A DNA stretch of 64,000 nt from Rhyacophila brunnea. Lineage: Eukaryota > Arthropoda > Insecta > Trichoptera > Rhyacophilidae. Positions 63,871 through 64,000 of the stretch are shown in pieces. Below the pieces are notes generated by a model. That model was given only the letters and a program-made list of their open reading frames with translations, searched no databases and was not told the DNA's origin. The position numbers and the translations under genes were made by a program. The stretch lies in contig JAGYXB010000830.1 of assembly GCA_022495005.1 (NCBI GenBank), forward strand, positions 62,001 to 126,000, read 5' to 3'. How positions within the stretch are numbered: the stretch's first letter is position 1; every line of letters begins with the position of its first letter.

Positions 63871-64000
63871 CAGGAGTGTAGGGTGGAGGTAGGTGGTTAA
63901 GATCTGCCATAAATAATAGTAAACATTAAACTTTGTTAGTCATACATATTCGTTTTTATTGAACTAAGGTTACAATTTACAGATGGTATTGATTAGTTTT
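63871..64000 (+). mobile_element. hAT-type MITE left end (I), runs off the window
   Basis: GTAGGGTGGAGGTAGGTGGT, AACTTTGTTAGTCATACATA, GAACTAAGGTTACAATTTAC. Left half of the family; the first bases are degenerate. The right half lies beyond 64000. Confidence 0.75.

Overview
This looks like a stretch of AT-rich, gene-poor insect nuclear DNA, possibly hemipteran. The grounds are GT-AG exons of an animal gene, tRNA-derived SINEs, RTE- and R1-like non-LTR retrotransposons, many hAT-type MITEs and short TTAGG runs, the usual insect telomere motif. The order of insect is a guess. Nothing bacterial is present.

Host gene content: three short exons fit a type I diacylglycerol kinase (Dgk). Exon 1 (coding 18327-18390) and exon 2 (20247-20314) are on the + strand and join in frame. 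The best candidate for exon 3 (61198-61271) also continues in phase, but lies 41 kb away on the - strand. The window therefore holds either an inversion (real or an assembly error) or parts of two paralogues. A GC-rich block at 49.42-49.53 kb with CRE, X-box-like and E-box motifs is the only promoter-like region.

Layout: 1-3.5 kb is dispersed repeats. 3.5-6.6 kb is an hAT MITE broken by an R1-like LINE and by a TIR element carrying an RTE fragment. 7.1-11.5 kb is a TIR-bounded block holding a nearly full-length RTE whose endonuclease is split by an R1-like tail. 12.2-16.6 kb holds a nested hAT-like element, fold-back elements with TTAGG cores and LINE debris. 17-21 kb is the Dgk 5' region. 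21-31 kb holds MITEs, a TTAA-flanked MITE, two hammerhead-like motifs and a large hAT relic. 31-37 kb holds SINEs, T elements and LINE pieces. 38-46 kb holds several LINE relics, some bounded by clear target-site duplications (TSDs), and two nested palindromic elements. 48-50 kb holds RTE and other LINE C-termini and the GC-rich block. 51.8-54.8 kb is a TIR element containing a palindromic satellite with alternating A and B units. 55-64 kb holds MITEs, an hAT relic, a triple nest (RTE, T element, TTAA MITE), Dgk exon 3 and more SINE and fold-back copies.

The elements do not act together as a pathway. The main information is the order of insertion, which can be read from target-site duplications and interrupted repeats.
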